Part shown: positions 8,414 through 17,008 of the stretch, piece by piece
Numbering within the stretch: position 1 is the first letter of the stretch
Layout: every line of letters begins with the position of its first letter
From: Bacteroidales bacterium
GTDB taxonomy: Bacteria; Bacteroidota; Bacteroidia; Bacteroidales; PUMT01
Direction: 5' to 3'
Length of the DNA: 53,738 bases
NCBI GenBank assembly: GCA_007132225.1
Contig: SLPB01000044.1
Coordinates: forward strand, 1-53,738
Translations under genes and position numbers: made by a program
The notes under the pieces: generated by a model
The model's database searches: none
What the model saw: the letters and a program-made list of their open reading frames with translations, nothing else
Told to the model about the DNA's origin: nothing

Positions 8414-10768
8414 TTACCAGTCCTCTTTGGGAAATTCACTCATTTCAAAACGCAATGTCCCCCCGCTGGAAATTTCATGATGTCTGAACCAGAACCGGTC
8501 AAGAAGTTCACCGTTTAACCATACTTTGTTTACATAAATATTTTCCGGAGAAAAATTATCGGTAATAACTCTAAGGAGGTTTTCTCCCATCTTTATCTCA
8601 GCCCGCTCAAATAAGGGTGCTCCAATCTGGTAAGTATCTGATCCGGCAACAGGATAAAAACCCAGTGCACTGAATACATACCATGCAGATAAAGTACCTG
8701 CATCATCATCCCCGTCAAGACCCTCATAACCATCTCCATACTTATTGTCCATTATCCAGCGAACCCATTTTTGGGTAAGATCAGGCCGTCCGGCTGAATT
8801 AAAAAGATATGCCGCGTGAATATCAGGTTCATTGCCGTGCCAGTAATAGGATCCCGGGGTATACCTTCCCCTTTTGGGATTGGATTTCTCGAAAAATGCA
8901 TTTAGCTCGTCAACAAAATACTTTCTGTCTTCAAAAAGGGAAATTAAATTTTCCGGATCAAAAAACACTGCCCATCGCCATTGCAATGCACTCCCCTCAA
9001 CGTAACCATCGGTATATTTATTATCAAAATCCGTATATGTCAGCTGGAGAGGGTCAAATTTTTCAACAAAATCGCCGGAAGAATTTCGTGAATGAAAAAA
9101 TTTATTTTCCGGGTTCCAGACATTCCTGTAATACTGGGAATGACGTGCAAACAACTCAGCATCTTCCTCATAACCAAGTACTGATGCCAGTTTTGAAATA
9201 GCATCGTCAGCATATGCATATTCAAGGGTCCTGCTCACAGACCGGCTCATAAGGTCAGCAGGACAGTACTGATATTTCAGGTATTCCTCTATTCCTTCCC
9301 TTGGCCTGAACCCGCTTTCAGGCAGATCAATCCCTAAAGCAGCTTTGCGCATGGCGTTATAAGCTGCTTCAACATCAAAATCACGGATACCTTTAAGATA
9401 TGCTTCTGCTATCACAATATCAGCCGAGGCCCCGATCATTGATCCGGTGTAACCGTACCCGGAGGGCCATCGGGGCAGAACACCACCCTGTTTGGCCATC
9501 TTTACCAGTGAAACCATCATGTCACGCTGTTCTTCCCTGGCAATCAGTGAGAAAAGAGGATGTGTGGTCCGAAAAGTATCCCATAGCGACATATCAGTAT
9601 AATAATTAAAATCTGTAACCTTATGCACCTGCTTGTCAAAACCCATATACTCGCCGGTAACGTCGTTAAAAACAGTAGGCATCTGCAGGGACCGGTAAAG
9701 GGCCGAATAAAATATTCGCCGCTGTTCTTCTGTTCCCCCCTCAACCTTAATCAGTTGCAGTTTGTCTTCCCATTTTTGCCGGGCAATGGTTACTATCTCT
9801 TCAAAACCGGCACCGCCTGTTTCAGTCTCAAGGTTGGCCCTGGCATTATCAATACTTATGTAGGAAATTCCAAGATGAAGTGTGATAACCTGGTTGTTCT
9901 CCGGTTTATCAAAACTCACAACCATCCCTACCTGGTCACCCTCAATAAATGTAGTGCTTTCCGGCATATTGTCGCCGGACCATACCTCATATGAGAGAAA
10001 TGGCTGGCTAAAGCGGGCAGCAAAATAAACTTTGGCGCCACCATAACGGGAAGAAAATGAACCGAAATTACGTATGGCACCCACAACTTCCTGTTTTCCA
10101 GGAAAAATCTCAATTTCACCTTCAGTGGTTCTGGAATTTCCCAGAGTGCTGGATACATCAATTAAAATCTGGGGTGTTTCATTCTTCGTGAAGGTATATC
10201 GATGAACACCAACTCTTTCACTTGCTGTAAGTTCAGCGAGAATACCCATCTGCGGAAATTTTACTGCATAATAACCGGGAAAGGCAATTTCATTTTTATG
10301 AGAGAATCTGATATACCTGCCTTCCCTGTATTTTTTTCCGGTATTTTCACCGGTTCCGGGAACAACCCGGAACTGTCCGCCATCCCATGCACCGGTACCA
10401 ATCAGGCGGGTATGGCTGAACCCCATCATTTTCCTGTCACCGTAATAATAACCACCGGTGTTAACTGTCTTTTTACCGGGGACCAAGCCATTAAGGAAGA
10501 ACTGAGTATCCGGACTGAGCCGGACCATGCCAAATGGAAGGGTTGCCCCGGGTATGGTAGCACCACTGACGTATGTGGGGAATCCTCCTGTTCCGATAAA
10601 AGGGTCAACCCATTTCCCGAGTTCACCAGGCTGAATTTCAATATCAGTAAGTCCGGGTTTTGCTCCTACAGTGATCTGGTATCTTACAATTACCCCTGCA
10701 ATCACTAAAAAGACGACAAAAATAATTGCAAAAATTAAATACATCAGGTACTTCAGTATCCGTTTCAT
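8414..10768 (-). CDS. GH92 family alpha-mannosidase
   Basis: 784-residue exo-alpha-mannosidase of CAZy family GH92. Family members are Ca2+-dependent inverting enzymes that trim mannose from host or fungal N-glycans and mannans. The N-terminus is a single membrane anchor (about residues 5-27), so the enzyme faces the periplasm or exterior. Hallmarks are visible: WVDPFIGTGG at the start of the beta-sandwich domain, PGATLPFGMV, MSLWDTFRT, WHGNEPDIHAAY (the region that supplies the catalytic acid), and GLDGDDDAGTLSAWYV near the C-terminus. It starts 12 bases after the upstream membrane protein gene ends, which makes an operon. Which alpha-mannosidic linkage it cuts cannot be read from the sequence. 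Confidence 0.95.
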   Translation of the reverse strand: MKRILKYLMYLIFAIIFVVFLVIAGVIVRYQITVGAKPGLTDIEIQPGELGKWVDPFIGTGGFPTYVSGATIPGATLPFGMVRLSPDTQFFLNGLVPGKKTVNTGGYYYGDRKMMGFSHTRLIGTGAWDGGQFRVVPGTGENTGKKYREGRYIRFSHKNEIAFPGYYAVKFPQMGILAELTASERVGVHRYTFTKNETPQILIDVSSTLGNSRTTEGEIEIFPGKQEVVGAIRNFGSFSSRYGGAKVYFAARFSQPFLSYEVWSGDNMPESTTFIEGDQVGMVVSFDKPENNQVITLHLGISYISIDNARANLETETGGAGFEEIVTIARQKWEDKLQLIKVEGGTEEQRRIFYSALYRSLQMPTVFNDVTGEYMGFDKQVHKVTDFNYYTDMSLWDTFRTTHPLFSLIAREEQRDMMVSLVKMAKQGGVLPRWPSGYGYTGSMIGASADIVIAEAYLKGIRDFDVEAAYNAMRKAALGIDLPESGFRPREGIEEYLKYQYCPADLMSRSVSRTLEYAYADDAISKLASVLGYEEDAELFARHSQYYRNVWNPENKFFHSRNSSGDFVEKFDPLQLTYTDFDNKYTDGYVEGSALQWRWAVFFDPENLISLFEDRKYFVDELNAFFEKSNPKRGRYTPGSYYWHGNEPDIHAAYLFNSAGRPDLTQKWVRWIMDNKYGDGYEGLDGDDDAGTLSAWYVFSALGFYPVAGSDTYQIGAPLFERAEIKMGENLLRVITDNFSPENIYVNKVWLNGELLDRFWFRHHEISSGGTLRFEMSEFPKEDW

Positions 10769-10780
10769 AAGCTAAATTTA

Positions 10781-12193
10781 CTAGGTCTGATTATTAGAAT
10801 CAAAGTTCCGGGAAGTGTGGACAACCATCAACGAAACAATAATTCCTGAAACTACAAAAATGATATCAATCAGATATTTCCTTAAGAACATCTGACCTTT
10901 GGTCAACCCGTCTATATAGATCCAGTCGGGCAAATTGGTCAGCTTGGTAAGGGAAACAAGGATGCATGACCAAATCAACAGTAAAAACATATTACGTGTA
11001 ACATCTCCTTTTCTGCTGAAATAAGCTGCCAGAACTGACACAACACCTGTCATCAGTATAACAATAAGGAAGTGCGTTGAGAATATTGCCAGTGGGTTGA
11101 CTTCGGGGTAAAAGCCCCGGATAATCAAATCAATTGCAGTATGGCAAAAAGTTACGGTGATTCCAACCTGCCAGGCAATCCTGGGAAAAAGCATGACAAC
11201 CAGGACAAAAAAGAATCCGCCCCGAAAAGCATAAGTGCTCATAGCTCTTGCTGTATTGAACAATACAGAATAAATAAAACCCTCATTGCTGCCAACTGCT
11301 GCTATAAATTGCCTGAGCGACCAGGGAATAACCCAATAAGTTAAAAGTACCACCAGAAGTATAATTCCCAGCTCCTTGTAAACAGATTTATATAACAACT
11401 CCTGTCCACCCCGGTCCTTTACAATCAGGGCTTGTATATCGTTCCTGCTTAACCACGCAGCATACCCAAGGAAAGCACCAAGCAGCAGTCCAAATGTAAA
11501 TTCCATTCCTTTCCACCAGTCAATATAATTGACTTCAGGGATAGTACTTCCCAGAACCATCCAGAACCCCCCAAGTCCGAATCCCAATCCCCCGCCAATC
11601 AGTCCAAGTAAAGCAAACCGGCGAATAACCTTAAAATCAGCGGGACTCATCTTAAACGATAAAAAGGTTAAAAGAGTCACTGCCCCAACTAAAAGGCCCG
11701 CCCATGATTCTGATCTTGGATTAAGCGGATCGGAGAAATATATAATCATGGGCTCGTTTATTAGCTTAATGCCAATAAACATTCCCAGTATCATCAGCAG
11801 TAATCCGGCAATAATCATTTTTTTCGATAACCGTTGATAAACAAAACCAAGAGAAAAAACAGCTCCTCCCAGCAAACCCCACATGGCTCCTTTAACCGTT
11901 AAGCCAAGGCTGCCCCACCAAACAGTTTCAGGATTCAGCAAAAGCCCGATTGTTTGACCATATGTCATTTGTCCGCCCATCCCAATTCCGTATACCCCAA
12001 AAATCACAATTATTGAAGCTGCAGCTGCAGGAAGTTTTAAAAGGAGGCTGAGGCTCATTGCCAGCATTGCACCGGGAATCATGGCCCCAAAAGGACCTCC
12101 GCCAATATGTCCGCGTAATCCCCAGCCCAGCATCACCGCTAAGGCGGGAAAGATTATAAACATCCAACGGTAGTATTTCTCTGTTTGTCTCAT
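10781..12193 (-). CDS. Polytopic membrane protein of unknown function, linked to GH92
   Basis: 470 residues, mostly hydrophobic, with about 12 predicted membrane spans and many Gly-rich segments (GWGLRGHIGGGPFGAMIPGA near residue 23, GVYGIGMGGQMTYGQTIG near 67, GLLGGAVFSLGF). I do not recognise the family. The glycine-rich spans and overall size resemble a secondary transporter, but I see no MFS signature. It is the first gene of the minus-strand trio with the GH92 mannosidase (12-base gap) and the DUF3089 hydrolase, so a role in glycan or sugar handling is a reasonable guess. ATG start. Confidence 0.7.
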   Translation of the reverse strand: MRQTEKYYRWMFIIFPALAVMLGWGLRGHIGGGPFGAMIPGAMLAMSLSLLLKLPAAAASIIVIFGVYGIGMGGQMTYGQTIGLLLNPETVWWGSLGLTVKGAMWGLLGGAVFSLGFVYQRLSKKMIIAGLLLMILGMFIGIKLINEPMIIYFSDPLNPRSESWAGLLVGAVTLLTFLSFKMSPADFKVIRRFALLGLIGGGLGFGLGGFWMVLGSTIPEVNYIDWWKGMEFTFGLLLGAFLGYAAWLSRNDIQALIVKDRGGQELLYKSVYKELGIILLVVLLTYWVIPWSLRQFIAAVGSNEGFIYSVLFNTARAMSTYAFRGGFFFVLVVMLFPRIAWQVGITVTFCHTAIDLIIRGFYPEVNPLAIFSTHFLIVILMTGVVSVLAAYFSRKGDVTRNMFLLLIWSCILVSLTKLTNLPDWIYIDGLTKGQMFLRKYLIDIIFVVSGIIVSLMVVHTSRNFDSNNQT

Positions 12194-12415
12194 ATGGTTA
12201 ATTAAGGATTAAACTAAATAATTTCATTTTATTAGTCCCTGCGGAGATTATAATGCTATTAACAGAACTGGCGGGGAAGGCTATACAAGGTTCAAAACTA
12301 AAAAAAAACTGCATATAAAAATTTTTTATTTTCAAATATTCCGGATTTTGTTTAACCCGGGGTGGTTTTTAAACGGATACCTTTAAAAATAAGAGCATAT
12401 TTATTTGGTGAAAAC

Positions 12416-12498
12416 CCGGTCAGGCTGGTGAAACACACAGGCATGCCGAAATTAGCGATCTCAAAGGCTGTGAGTTATTGAGTCCGGCACCGGACCGG
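12416..12498 (+). promoter_or_regulatory. Possible structured leader RNA upstream of msrB
   Basis: The 373-base gap before msrB contains nested complementary segments: CCGGTC (12416-12421) with GACCGG (12493-12498), an inner GCCG/CGGC pair, and a CTCA/TGAG hairpin. This is more structure than the AT-rich surroundings suggest. I do not recognise a known riboswitch class. The remainder of the gap, 12194-12415, is AT-rich and I see nothing more in it. Confidence 0.25.
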
Positions 12499-12503
12499 AA
12501 AGA

Positions 12504-12552
12504 AAGATTTATGAACATTTTGTGGCTGCAGGGTGTTATACTCATAAATCTT
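12504..12552 (+). promoter_or_regulatory. 11-bp inverted repeat just upstream of the msrB start
   Basis: AAGATTTATGA (12504-12514) and TCATAAATCTT (12542-12552) are perfect reverse complements separated by 27 bases. The downstream arm ends 14 bases before the msrB ATG. In RNA it could form a stem next to the ribosome-binding region; in DNA it could be an operator. There is no T-run, so it is not a terminator. Confidence 0.45.
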
Positions 12553-12566
12553 AAAAAAACGAAACC

Positions 12567-13169
12567 ATGATAAGATTAATAATGATGTTTTCGTCGTTAA
12601 TTATTTTATCCGCTTTTATTTATTTTCAAAACATCTTAGATATGAAATCCGGTAAACAAATCTTAAAAGATAATGACACTGTGGAATACAAGGTCAGAAA
12701 GAGTGAAAAGGAATGGAAAGAGATGCTGGAGCCCGGGCAGTTTAAGATATTACGAAAGGCTCAGACAGAAAGGCCGTTTACCGGATCTTACAATGATAAC
12801 AAAAAAACCGGCATTTATTATTCAGCGGCAACCGGTCAGCCCCTGTTTGCATCAGATTCAAAATTTGATTCGGGCTGTGGATGGCCCAGTTTCTTTGAAC
12901 CTATAGTGCCTGGTGCTGTATTATACCGGAGTGATAAATCTCATGGCATGGTACGTACAGAGATAATAGATTCGTCCAGCGGCTCGCACCTGGGACACGT
13001 CTTTGAGGATGGTCCGCCTCCTACAGGCCTTCGCTACTGTATGAACAGCGCTGCGATGATATTCGTGGAAGTTGGTGATGAACCTCCCGCTCTGGTGAAA
13101 GATTATTTGGATACTCTGGCATCTGATGAAGAGAAAAAAGCGGTGAGCGATTTTCTGAGTTCACGATAG
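12567..13169 (+). CDS. msrB: Peptide-methionine (R)-S-oxide reductase, membrane-anchored
   Basis: Reduces methionine-R-sulfoxide in proteins. The 200-residue protein has an N-terminal membrane/signal segment (residues 1-20), so it probably works in the periplasm. MsrB core motifs: [16 protein letters not shown] with the resolving Cys104, [25 protein letters not shown] with the catalytic Cys158. The two CxxC pairs that bind zinc in many MsrBs are replaced ([21 protein letters not shown]), which marks a zinc-free form relying on the Cys104/Cys158 pair. It is a single gene facing a convergent sugar porter. The upstream inverted repeat suggests regulation. Confidence 0.95.
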   Translation: MIRLIMMFSSLIILSAFIYFQNILDMKSGKQILKDNDTVEYKVRKSEKEWKEMLEPGQFKILRKAQTERPFTGSYNDNKKTGIYYSAATGQPLFASDSKFDSGCGWPSFFEPIVPGAVLYRSDKSHGMVRTEIIDSSSGSHLGHVFEDGPPPTGLRYCMNSAAMIFVEVGDEPPALVKDYLDTLASDEEKKAVSDFLSSR

Positions 13170-13202
13170 AGAGTTTTTCCGGCTGCTTCTTACATAGTTA
13201 AC

Positions 13203-14525
13203 CTAAAGCTCTTTTTCCATATGTTCCAGAGAAACACCCTTGGTCTCGGGCACAAAAAATTTAACCCAAATTAGTTGCAACACCATCATTCCACAAAAAA
13301 ACCCGAATATCAGTTCCGGAGCCAGAGCTTCTGCCATCCGTGGAAATACCAGTGTCAGTGAAGCTGCAAAAAACCAGTGGACAAAACTGCCAAAAGCCTG
13401 GCCAAATGCACGTTGCCGGTTGGGAAAAATCTCACTTATAAAGACCCATATAACAGCCCCCTGTCCGACTGCATGAGCGGCAATAAAAGCAAAAATACAA
13501 AAAGGGACAATCACATAATTCTGCGTGTAAAAGGCCCAGGCGGTAAGGCCCAGGGAAACAATATACCCAAATGAGCCGATAAAAAGCAAGGATCGCCTGC
13601 CCAGCCGGTCAATCAACCCTAATCCTATAAATGTAAAGATAATATTTGTAATGCCGATACCTATGGATTGCAGCAAAGCGGCATCAGCTGCCAGTCCGGT
13701 CATTGCAAAAATGCGGGGTGAAAAATACATGACAGCATTGATTCCGGAAAGCTGATTGAAAAAGGAAATGAAAAAAGCAAGAGATATGGGTGTAATCAGA
13801 CCTCTGGAAAAAAACCTCACCCGTTGTTTATTACTATAGCCTGAAGCCTCAACCTCATTGACGAGCTGATTCAGCTGATTCTGGTTTAATTCAGGATTTG
13901 TCTTTCTGAATATTGCCAATCCGCCTCCCCTGTCTTTTTTCTGTATAATCAACCAGCGCGGACTTTCGGGTATACCAAGGCAGAAAAGTGCGAAAATAAG
14001 TGCGGGGACAGCTTCGACTCCAAGCATCCATCGCCATGCATGCTCGCCGATTCCGGCCAGTAAAGCATTAGAAAGAAAAGCAATCAAACCACCCAGTACA
14101 ATATTGAACTGAAACATCCCTGCCAGTCGTCCGCGGTATTTTGGGGGTGCAATTTCAGAAATAAACAGGGGTGCTGCAACAGTTGATATGCCAACACCTA
14201 ATCCCCCCAGAAAGCGGGATATCATAAAAATATAAACATCAGGCGCCAGGGCAGATCCAAAGGCAGAAACAAGGTAAAGAATACCTATCCACAGAAGTGT
14301 TACGCGCCGCCCGAAAAACTGGGTGGGCCAGCCACCGACCAGTGATCCGATTACTGTACCCCACAGGGCCATGCTAATAGCCAGTCCGTGCAATGTGCTA
14401 TCCAGTTCCCAGAGTGCCTGGACCGCTTGCTCCGCTCCTGAAATCACAATAGTATCAAAACCAAACAAAAACCCGGCCAGAGAAGCCACTATGGCGCTTT
14501 TGTATAAAAAAAACCGATTACTCAT
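13203..14525 (-). CDS. MFS sugar porter family transporter
   Basis: 440-residue 12-span inner-membrane symporter of the sugar porter family (XylE/GLUT-like). Signatures: GFLFGFDTIVISGA in TM1, GRR at the TM2-3 loop (FFGRRVTLLW), SRFLGGLGVGIS, PESPRWLI at the end of the first half, FFNQLSGINAVMYFSP in TM7, DRLGRRSLL between TM8 and TM9, and PETKG near the C-terminus. The second-half QLSGINAVMYF block is the sugar-binding region of the family. It probably takes up a hexose or pentose; which one cannot be told. Monocistronic, with its own upstream region. ATG start. Confidence 0.93.
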   Translation of the reverse strand: MSNRFFLYKSAIVASLAGFLFGFDTIVISGAEQAVQALWELDSTLHGLAISMALWGTVIGSLVGGWPTQFFGRRVTLLWIGILYLVSAFGSALAPDVYIFMISRFLGGLGVGISTVAAPLFISEIAPPKYRGRLAGMFQFNIVLGGLIAFLSNALLAGIGEHAWRWMLGVEAVPALIFALFCLGIPESPRWLIIQKKDRGGGLAIFRKTNPELNQNQLNQLVNEVEASGYSNKQRVRFFSRGLITPISLAFFISFFNQLSGINAVMYFSPRIFAMTGLAADAALLQSIGIGITNIIFTFIGLGLIDRLGRRSLLFIGSFGYIVSLGLTAWAFYTQNYVIVPFCIFAFIAAHAVGQGAVIWVFISEIFPNRQRAFGQAFGSFVHWFFAASLTLVFPRMAEALAPELIFGFFCGMMVLQLIWVKFFVPETKGVSLEHMEKEL

Positions 14526-14990
14526 TTTAAAGCAGTTATCTAATTATTATTTAAGTTTTGCGGATTACTTAACTTTTTTATTATCCCTGCAATTAGATTA
14601 AATATTTGTGTACCGTATTTAACTGGTAACATGAATCTCACCGGATGATTACCGGGACGGTCATTTTTTTTCAGTAAAAAGCCCTAAATTAAATGATAAA
14701 AATTGATTTAATAATATTTATTTCCATGAATTTCCAATAGTTCTCAGGAATTTCAAGGGATTTCCATAACATATTTATAAATAATGAATCCCTCATGTTG
14801 CTTTGACACACAAAATTGTTGTATCCATATCTTAACTTAACCAGGTTTATAAAAAACTGCGAATAATGGAACATTCTGAAGAAACTATCGTAATAAAAAC
14901 TGTCAACATATTATTTCATATGTTTTTAATAGTACACTTTAATAAAAATTTAAAAATATAATTAATTATTTCTGTTACAAATAAAAATCA
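14526..14990. other. Gene-free AT-rich region with degenerate GGAAATT repeats
   Basis: 465 bases between the divergent sugar porter and LPP20 operon. No convincing gene is present. Around 14720-14775 the motif ATTTCC (GGAAAT on the other strand) recurs several times at irregular 15-20 base intervals, giving a weakly periodic block. The rest is AT-rich promoter-like DNA. No exact TAnnTTTG box was found for either gene. Confidence 0.5.
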
Positions 14991-15584
14991 ATGATCATGA
15001 AAAAAAACGTTTACTCTTACCTTCCTTTAATTTTGTTAATCGTGGTTATTTCATTAACCCAATGTAAATCTAAAAAAGACGTAGCCCGGACAGTCCCCGG
15101 TGAAACAAGGGTTGAAGTGCTGTGCAGCGGACCTGAGTTTTTCTCCGACACTGAATATTTCAGGGCAAACTCAGTTGCCGAAAGCCAGAACCAGGCTAAT
15201 TCCAAAAGGATGGCACTCAGTAATGCCAGAGCTGAACTTGCTGCACAGATAGAAGTTACGGTAAAAAGTGTACTGGACAATTATATTCAGGATGTAACTG
15301 TTGGCAACCGCTCTGAATTCACCCAGCGTTATGAGGGCCTTTCCAGGGAAGTTATCAATCAGAGACTTTCAGGAACAAGGGTAATATGTGAAGAGCTTAC
15401 CAGGACCACTGAAGGAAGGTATAAAACCTATATAGCAATAGAGCTTTCCGGAGAAGAGATGATAAATGCCATGAATCAGCGTATCTCCAGTGATGAACGT
15501 CTCAGGGTGGATTACAACTACGAAAAATTCAAGGACACCTTCAACCAGGAGATGGAGCAGATGAAACAAGACCGCGGATACTGA
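14991..15584 (+). CDS. LPP20-family envelope lipoprotein
   Basis: 197 residues with a lipoprotein-type signal (hydrophobic 11-22, Cys25 in LTQC). The body has the LPP20 pattern: a short beta start followed by a long helix with Ala/Asn repeats (SKRMALSNARAELAAQIEVTVKSVLDNY), then strands ending YIAIELSGEEMINAM. It is gene 1 of a three-gene operon; the next start is 24 bases downstream. The start may be ATG 14991 or ATG 14997 (MIMKK...). The role is unknown. LPP20 proteins are often encoded with CsgG/LpoB-like lipoproteins, as here, so an outer-membrane assembly or cell-wall role is plausible. Confidence 0.8.
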   Translation: MIMKKNVYSYLPLILLIVVISLTQCKSKKDVARTVPGETRVEVLCSGPEFFSDTEYFRANSVAESQNQANSKRMALSNARAELAAQIEVTVKSVLDNYIQDVTVGNRSEFTQRYEGLSREVINQRLSGTRVICEELTRTTEGRYKTYIAIELSGEEMINAMNQRISSDERLRVDYNYEKFKDTFNQEMEQMKQDRGY

Positions 15585-15607
15585 ATGTAAGAGTAAATTT
15601 TCCCATA

Positions 15608-17008
15608 GTGCAAAAAAAATCGCTAAAAATATCCAGAGCTGCTTTATTTATTTTGCTTCTCATATTGGTGGCCGGTCAGGCCTGCGTATCAAAAAGACTG
15701 GCCAAACAGGCACAAAAACAGGAAGATGCCGGACTGTATGAAATGGCAGCTGATAATTACCTGCGCTCACTCAATGCGAATAAGAAGAACATAGATGCAG
15801 CCACAGGCCTCAGGAGAACAGCTCAAATAACCCTGAACTCGCGGATTGAGATGGTGACTCAGGCTTATCTTTCCGGTGATGACAGGGAGACTGTTCAAAG
15901 ATACCTTGAGGCCGTTTCTTACCAGGAGAAGATAAGAAACGCGGGCATCACTCTTTCCATACCGCAGCAGGCCCTCACCTATTATGAAGAGGCCAGGCCA
16001 AGGTTCCTTGAGGGAATGTTTGAGGAAGCCAGGTTGCTTCTTGAGGAAGAGAGTTTCAGCCAGGCTGAGTCCATACTATCGGAAATTGCCCGAATCGATC
16101 CGTCGTACCGGGACCTTAGCCAGTACATGAGAATTTCCCGAAGCGAACCTCTTTACAGGCAGGGAATTGAGCAATACAACACTGGTTTTTACAGAAAAGC
16201 ATACAATACTTTCAATAATTTGCTCAGTGAGCATGGAGCCTATAAAGATGCATCTGTTTTGCGTGAAGACGCACTCAAAAAAGGAATGATCACGATTGCA
16301 ATAGCAGATTTTGCTAATACAACAAGAGAGAGAAATGTACACGGCCTTTTAAAAACCAAAATAGTTACTGAAATAACTTCTCTGAAAAACCCCTTTCTCA
16401 AGGTTATAGATGAACGTAATCTTAATGTTTTTTTAAGGGAACAGGAACTGGCAGCCAGTATTGGAAGTGAAATGAAAATAGGGAGACTTTTATCCGCAAG
16501 AGCCTATCTTACGGGTGAACTGGCAACATTTGATCTAAGTGAAGGACGTATGCAACGTACCGAAAGAAGAGCATACCTGAAAGAAGTAGTTTCCGGGGAG
16601 GACAAAAAGACGGGAGAAAAAACCTCTGAAACACTTTATCATAAAGTCACTTATCATGAATACCGAAGAGAAAGCAGTGCTTCGGGATCTTTCCTTTACC
16701 AGCTAAGCTCAATTGAAACCGGGGCTGTGATGATATCCGGAGTTGTTGAACTTAATCCCCGGGATCAGATCCATTATGCCACTTTTGAAGGTGATCCCGA
16801 AAACCTGGTGCCGGGACACTGGGAATATCGAAGCAAAAATTCACCGAAAGACCGTATTCTGGATAACCGCAATGAGACAAAAAGATTTCAAAGCCTCTTT
16901 TCAGCAAGGCAATCATTAAAATCGGCTGAGGATTTGCGCACTGAACTAATTAACGGCCTGGCCGCTCAGGTAGTCAGGGAACTGGATTCATATAATCCCG
17001 AAAAATGA
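15608..17008 (+). CDS. TPR plus CsgG/TolB-N-like lipoprotein
   Basis: 466 residues. Lipoprotein signal with Cys26 (VAGQAC), then TPR-like helical repeats (EDAGLYEMAADNYLRSLNAN, about residues 35-210). A C-terminal domain from about residue 222 begins ITIAIADFANTT. That matches the conserved first strand of CsgG/TolB-N/LpoB-type domains, followed by a helix and VIDERNLNVFLREQEL. The reading frame starts with GTG at 15608; no nearby in-frame ATG keeps the signal peptide. Its stop overlaps the next gene's start by 4 bases (ATGA), so translation is coupled. It is likely a periplasmic or outer-membrane scaffold; exact function unknown. Confidence 0.8.
   Translation: MQKKSLKISRAALFILLLILVAGQACVSKRLAKQAQKQEDAGLYEMAADNYLRSLNANKKNIDAATGLRRTAQITLNSRIEMVTQAYLSGDDRETVQRYLEAVSYQEKIRNAGITLSIPQQALTYYEEARPRFLEGMFEEARLLLEEESFSQAESILSEIARIDPSYRDLSQYMRISRSEPLYRQGIEQYNTGFYRKAYNTFNNLLSEHGAYKDASVLREDALKKGMITIAIADFANTTRERNVHGLLKTKIVTEITSLKNPFLKVIDERNLNVFLREQELAASIGSEMKIGRLLSARAYLTGELATFDLSEGRMQRTERRAYLKEVVSGEDKKTGEKTSETLYHKVTYHEYRRESSASGSFLYQLSSIETGAVMISGVVELNPRDQIHYATFEGDPENLVPGHWEYRSKNSPKDRILDNRNETKRFQSLFSARQSLKSAEDLRTELINGLAAQVVRELDSYNPEK

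Noticed and set aside
10202-10708. 168-residue ORF antisense to the GH92 gene
   Set aside because: It is entirely within a well-supported mannosidase and shows no family motif; a shadow frame.
14689-14874. 61-residue minus-strand ORF in the porter/LPP20 gap
   Set aside because: Composed mostly of a degenerate GGAAATT repeat giving WKSLEIPENYWKF-like text, with no promoter or homology. Treated as repeat DNA.
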